From contig NZ_WKKA01000002.1 in NCBI RefSeq assembly GCF_009674885.1, positions 310,001-374,000 on the forward strand: a DNA stretch of 64,000 nucleotides, given 5' to 3'. The notes below the pieces were generated by a model. It was not told where the DNA came from. It saw nothing but the letters and a program-made list of their open reading frames with translations, and did not search any database. Position numbers and translations under genes: made by a program. Of this stretch, positions 61,043 through 64,000 are shown piece by piece. Every line of letters starts with the position of its first letter. Positions within the stretch are counted from its first letter, which is position 1. The DNA comes from Paracoccus sp. S-4012 (GTDB lineage Bacteria > Pseudomonadota > Alphaproteobacteria > Rhodobacterales > Rhodobacteraceae).

Positions 61043-62317
61043 ATGAGCGAAGAGCGGCTCAACCTGTCCGACCTCAAGGCCAAGAGCCCGGCTGAGCTTC
61101 TGGCGCTGGCCGAGGAGTGGGAGGTCGAGAACGCCTCCACCATGCGCAAGGGCGAGATGATGTTCTCGCTGCTGAAGGAGCATGCCGAGGACGGCGTGGT
61201 CATCGGCGGCGATGGCGTGCTGGAGGTCGTTCAAGACGGCTTCGGCTTCCTGCGCTCGCCCGAGGCGAACTACCTGCCGGGGCCGGACGACATCTATCTC
61301 ACGCCCGACATGATCCGTCAGCACGCGCTGCGCACCGGCGACACGGTCAGCGGCGTGATCCGTGCGCCGGGCGAGAACGAGCGCTATTTTGCCCTGACCG
61401 CGGTTGAATCGATCAATTTCGAGAGCCCGGAGAAGGCCCGCCACAAGGTCGCCTTCGACAATCTCACGCCTCTCTACCCCGACGAGCGGCTGACGATGGA
61501 GATCGAGGATCCGACGATCCGCGACCGCTCGGCCCGGATCATCGACCTGGTGGCGCCCATCGGCAAGGGCCAGCGATCGCTGATCGTGGCGCCGCCGCGG
61601 ACCGGCAAGACCGTGCTGCTGCAGAACATCGCCCATTCGATCGAGCGCAACCACCCGGAATGCTACCTGATCGTGCTGCTGATCGACGAGCGGCCCGAGG
61701 AAGTCACCGACATGCAGCGCAACGTGAAGGGCGAGGTTATCAGCTCGACCTTCGACGAGCCCGCCACGCGCCACGTGGCGGTGAGCGAGATGGTGATCGA
61801 GAAGGCGAAACGGCTGGTCGAACACAAGCGCGACGTGGTGATCCTGCTCGATTCGATCACGCGTCTGGGGCGGGCCTTCAACACCGTGGTGCCGTCGTCG
61901 GGCAAGGTGCTGACCGGCGGCGTCGACGCCAACGCCCTGCAACGGCCCAAGCGGTTCTTCGGCGCGGCCCGGAACATCGAGGAAGGCGGGTCGCTGACCA
62001 TCATCGCGACGGCGCTGATCGACACCGGCTCGCGCATGGACGAGGTGATCTTCGAGGAGTTCAAGGGCACCGGCAACAGCGAGATCGTGCTCGACCGCAA
62101 GGTCGCCGACAAGCGCGTGTTCCCGGCGATGGACATCCTCAAGTCCGGAACCCGGAAGGAGGAACTGCTGGTCGATCCGAAGGACCTGCAGAAGACCTAT
62201 CTGCTGCGGCGCATCCTGAACCCGATGGGCACCACGGATGCGGTCGAGTTCCTGATCTCGAAGCTGAAGCAGACCAAGACCAATGCCGAGTTCTTCGACT
62301 CGATGAACGCGGGCTGA
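61043..62317 (+). CDS. rho: Transcription termination factor Rho
   Basis: Rho is the hexameric RNA-dependent ATPase that ends transcription. The 424-residue protein has the N-terminal RNA-binding domain ([49 protein letters not shown]), Walker [19 protein letters not shown], Walker [17 protein letters not shown], the Q loop [15 protein letters not shown], and R loop [24 protein letters not shown]. mnmE follows after six bases. An upstream promoter at 60925-60953 is likely. Confidence 0.98.
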   Translation: MSEERLNLSDLKAKSPAELLALAEEWEVENASTMRKGEMMFSLLKEHAEDGVVIGGDGVLEVVQDGFGFLRSPEANYLPGPDDIYLTPDMIRQHALRTGDTVSGVIRAPGENERYFALTAVESINFESPEKARHKVAFDNLTPLYPDERLTMEIEDPTIRDRSARIIDLVAPIGKGQRSLIVAPPRTGKTVLLQNIAHSIERNHPECYLIVLLIDERPEEVTDMQRNVKGEVISSTFDEPATRHVAVSEMVIEKAKRLVEHKRDVVILLDSITRLGRAFNTVVPSSGKVLTGGVDANALQRPKRFFGAARNIEEGGSLTIIATALIDTGSRMDEVIFEEFKGTGNSEIVLDRKVADKRVFPAMDILKSGTRKEELLVDPKDLQKTYLLRRILNPMGTTDAVEFLISKLKQTKTNAEFFDSMNAG

Positions 62318-62323
62318 GGCACG

Positions 62324-63586
62324 ATGGACACCATCTTTGCCGAGGCCACCCCGCCCGGCAAAGGCGGGGTCTCCATCGTCAGGCTGTCAGGGCCGCAGGC
62401 GCGGGCGATTGCCGCGCGGCTGGCGGGTGATCTGCCCGCATCGCATCAGGCCGGCACCCGGCGGTTGCGGGATGGCGATGACGCGATCGACGAGGCGCTG
62501 GTGCTGGCCTTCGATGCCGGGCGGAGCTTCACCGGAGACGAGACGGTGGAGTTTCATCTCCATGGGGCGCCGGTGGTGGTTTCGCGGCTGTCGGCCGCCC
62601 TGCGCAAGCATGGTGCGCGGCAGGCGGCGGCGGGTGAGTTCACACAGCGCGCCTTTCTGGCGGGTCGCCTGGATCTGACGCAGGTTCAGGGGCTGTCGGA
62701 TTTGCTAGCGGCCGAGACGGAAGCGCAGCGGCGCCTGGCGGTGCAGAACGCCTCGGGGCTTCTAGGGAAGCGCGCGACGGAGTGGCGGGAGGCGCTGAGC
62801 GAGGCCGGCGCCCTGCTTCTGGCGGATATCGATTTCCCGGACGAGGATCTCGAGAACGGGTTGATCGACGCGGCTCTGGAGCGGATCGTCGCGGTTCGAG
62901 AGAGTATCGAGGCGACCCTCGCCGGGTCGGCGGCAGCGGAGATCGTGCGGAAGGGCTTTCAGGTGGCGATCGTCGGGCCGCCGAATGCCGGGAAATCCAC
63001 CCTCTTGAACCGCCTAGCCGGGCGGGACGTGGCCATCGTCTCGGAGCGACCGGGGACCACGCGCGACGTCATCGAGGTGCGACTGGATCTCAACGGTGCG
63101 GCGGTCAGCCTTTTCGATACGGCCGGTCTGCGGGACAGTGATGATGTCGTCGAAGGCGAGGGCATCGCGCGGGCGCGACGGACGGCGGAGGCTGCCGATC
63201 TGCGGATCCACCTCTCGGAAACCGGTGAGGCTCAGGCCGGGCTGCTGTGCCCGGGGGATCTGGTGGTGACGTCCAAGGCTGACCTCCATCCTGGAGATGG
63301 GTTGCGGGTGTCGGCGCAAACGGGGGCGGGGCTGGACGCGTTGGTGTCCGAGATTGGCGAGCGGCTGGCTCAGCGTATCGCCGGAGCCGGGGTCGTTGCG
63401 CACGAGATGCAGCGCGACAGACTGGCTCGGGCGGCACGGCACCTGCGGGAGGCGGAGCGGAGCGGGGCCGAGTTCCTGGCCGAAGCCCTGTGGCAGGCGA
63501 TCCATGAGCTTGAAGCGCTGGTCGGCCGGGTCGATATAGAGGATTACTTGGACCTCGTCTTCTCGAGGTTCTGCATCGGAAAGTGA
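62324..63586 (+). CDS. mnmE: MnmE, tRNA uridine-5-carboxymethylaminomethyl modification GTPase
   Basis: MnmE with MnmG modifies U34 of tRNAs reading split boxes. The 420-residue product has the tetrahydrofolate-binding N-terminal domain ([39 protein letters not shown]), helical domain, and the G domain: [41 protein letters not shown], then TSKADL, and the invariant C-terminal FCIGK whose cysteine is conserved. It overlaps mnmG by one base (TGATG). Confidence 0.96.
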   Translation: MDTIFAEATPPGKGGVSIVRLSGPQARAIAARLAGDLPASHQAGTRRLRDGDDAIDEALVLAFDAGRSFTGDETVEFHLHGAPVVVSRLSAALRKHGARQAAAGEFTQRAFLAGRLDLTQVQGLSDLLAAETEAQRRLAVQNASGLLGKRATEWREALSEAGALLLADIDFPDEDLENGLIDAALERIVAVRESIEATLAGSAAAEIVRKGFQVAIVGPPNAGKSTLLNRLAGRDVAIVSERPGTTRDVIEVRLDLNGAAVSLFDTAGLRDSDDVVEGEGIARARRTAEAADLRIHLSETGEAQAGLLCPGDLVVTSKADLHPGDGLRVSAQTGAGLDALVSEIGERLAQRIAGAGVVAHEMQRDRLARAARHLREAERSGAEFLAEALWQAIHELEALVGRVDIEDYLDLVFSRFCIGK

Positions 63587-64000
63587 TGTTTCACGTGAAA
63601 CACGAGTTCGACGTCATCGTGGTCGGTGCCGGCCACGCCGGGCTGGAAGCGGCAGCAGCAGCTGTGCGTCTTGGGCGACGGGTGGCGCTCGTGACGCTGT
63701 CCCGCGATGACCTGGGCGCTTTGTCCTGCAACCCCGCCATCGGCGGCGTCGGCAAGGGGCATCTGGTTCGGGAGATCGACGCTCTTGACGGCTTGATGGG
63801 GCGTCTCGGCGACGCCGCGGCGATCCAGTACAGGCTGCTGAATGCAAGCAAGGGTCCCGCGGTGCAGGGCCCGCGAACGCAGACCGATCGCGCGCTGTAC
63901 CGCCAAGCCGTCAGCGGTGCGGTTTCCGCGATGAGCGGTCTTACGCTTGTTGAGGGAGAGGTTTCCGAACTCGTGCTATCGGGCAACGGCGTGCAGGGTG
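63586..64000 (+). CDS. mnmG: MnmG, tRNA modification FAD enzyme (partial, C-terminus off the right edge)
   Basis: MnmG (GidA) is the FAD-dependent partner of MnmE. 138 N-terminal residues are visible: [21 protein letters not shown], the Rossmann FAD motif, then [27 protein letters not shown], the family signature, and [18 protein letters not shown]. The frame is open to the window end. Its first codons FHVKH are encoded by a perfect parS palindrome (63587-63602), so the MFHVKH start seen in Rhodobacterales MnmG is probably imposed by the ParB site. Confidence 0.96.
   Translation, partial: MFHVKHEFDVIVVGAGHAGLEAAAAAVRLGRRVALVTLSRDDLGALSCNPAIGGVGKGHLVREIDALDGLMGRLGDAAAIQYRLLNASKGPAVQGPRTQTDRALYRQAVSGAVSAMSGLTLVEGEVSELVLSGNGVQG
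63587..63602. promoter_or_regulatory. parS centromere site (ParB-binding)
   Basis: TGTTTCACGTGAAACA is a perfect 16-bp match to the bacterial parS consensus, and it overlaps the mnmE stop and mnmG start. parS sites lie near oriC, close to parAB, which typically follow mnmG-rsmG in alphaproteobacteria. The site is palindromic and codes FHVKH in mnmG. Confidence 0.9.

Noticed and set aside
61769..61780. CGCCACGTGGCG palindrome in rho as a third parS
   Set aside because: It has the CACGTG core but not the GTT(T/C) and (A/G)AAC flanks that define parS.
1..64000. CRISPR array, rRNA operon, insertion sequence, prophage or integrase-bounded island
   Set aside because: No spaced direct repeats, transposase, integrase or phage genes were seen; the selenocysteine-formate dehydrogenase block has no flanking mobility gene or obvious att repeats even though it includes a tRNA gene.

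Overview
The window is GC-rich chromosomal DNA from an alphaproteobacterium, almost certainly Rhodobacterales (Rhodobacteraceae-like). The evidence is the motB-flgE-flgK-flgL-flgI cluster, the RegB/SenC/RegA/HvrA redox locus, the PhyR-NepR-EcfG stress locus, AddAB instead of RecBCD, HemJ, and the rho-mnmE-mnmG block. Genes are tightly packed, often with ATGA, GTGA or TGATG stop/start overlaps, and almost all are ordinary chromosomal genes.

Layout. 1-5.3 kb: flagellar genes on the minus strand (flgI is cut by the window edge). 5.4-14.2 kb: metabolic and maintenance genes (GMC oxidoreductase, flavin reductase, CysQ-like phosphatase, TldE/PmbA, DUF2125 protein, a crotonase-fold protein, ahcY, a small secreted protein). 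14.6-22.4 kb: TamA and a very large TamB, then a DUF421 protein. 22.5-27.2 kb: PAS protein, regB, senC, regA, hvrA. 27.2-41.8 kb: housekeeping genes (HD hydrolase, secB, fxsA, Tim44-like, Smr, hslU/hslV, trxA, addA/addB, MurU-like, TsaE-AmgK fusion), with a BrnT/BrnA toxin-antitoxin cassette inserted between hslV and hslU. 41.9-45.3 kb: general stress response locus (histidine kinase, EcfG, NepR, PhyR).

45.3-57.9 kb is the most distinctive part: a complete selenocysteine system packed around its one visible client. selD is on the plus strand. On the minus strand run yihY-fdhD-fdoG-fdoH-fdoI-fdhE-selA-selB-selC. fdoG contains an in-frame UGA at 55517-55519 followed at once by a SECIS-like hairpin. 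tRNA-Sec starts one base after the selB stop codon.

58-64 kb: dnaQ-coaE-aroE on the minus strand face hemJ-rho-mnmE-mnmG on the plus strand, a gene context resembling the Caulobacter origin. The 368-bp gap between aroE and hemJ has DnaA-box-like 9-mers and an AT-rich stretch and is a candidate oriC. A perfect 16-bp parS sequence overlaps the start of mnmG and a second parS-like palindrome lies inside selB, so this looks like the origin-proximal centromere domain.

Other regulatory signals read from sequence: two EcfG-type promoters (GGAAC-N17-CGTT), one for nepR-ecfG and one for the small secreted protein at 13.8 kb; a strong hairpin just upstream of the ahcY start codon; several hairpin terminators. 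No CRISPR array, rRNA, insertion sequence or prophage was seen. No searches could be run, so family assignments rest on recognised motifs and gene order.
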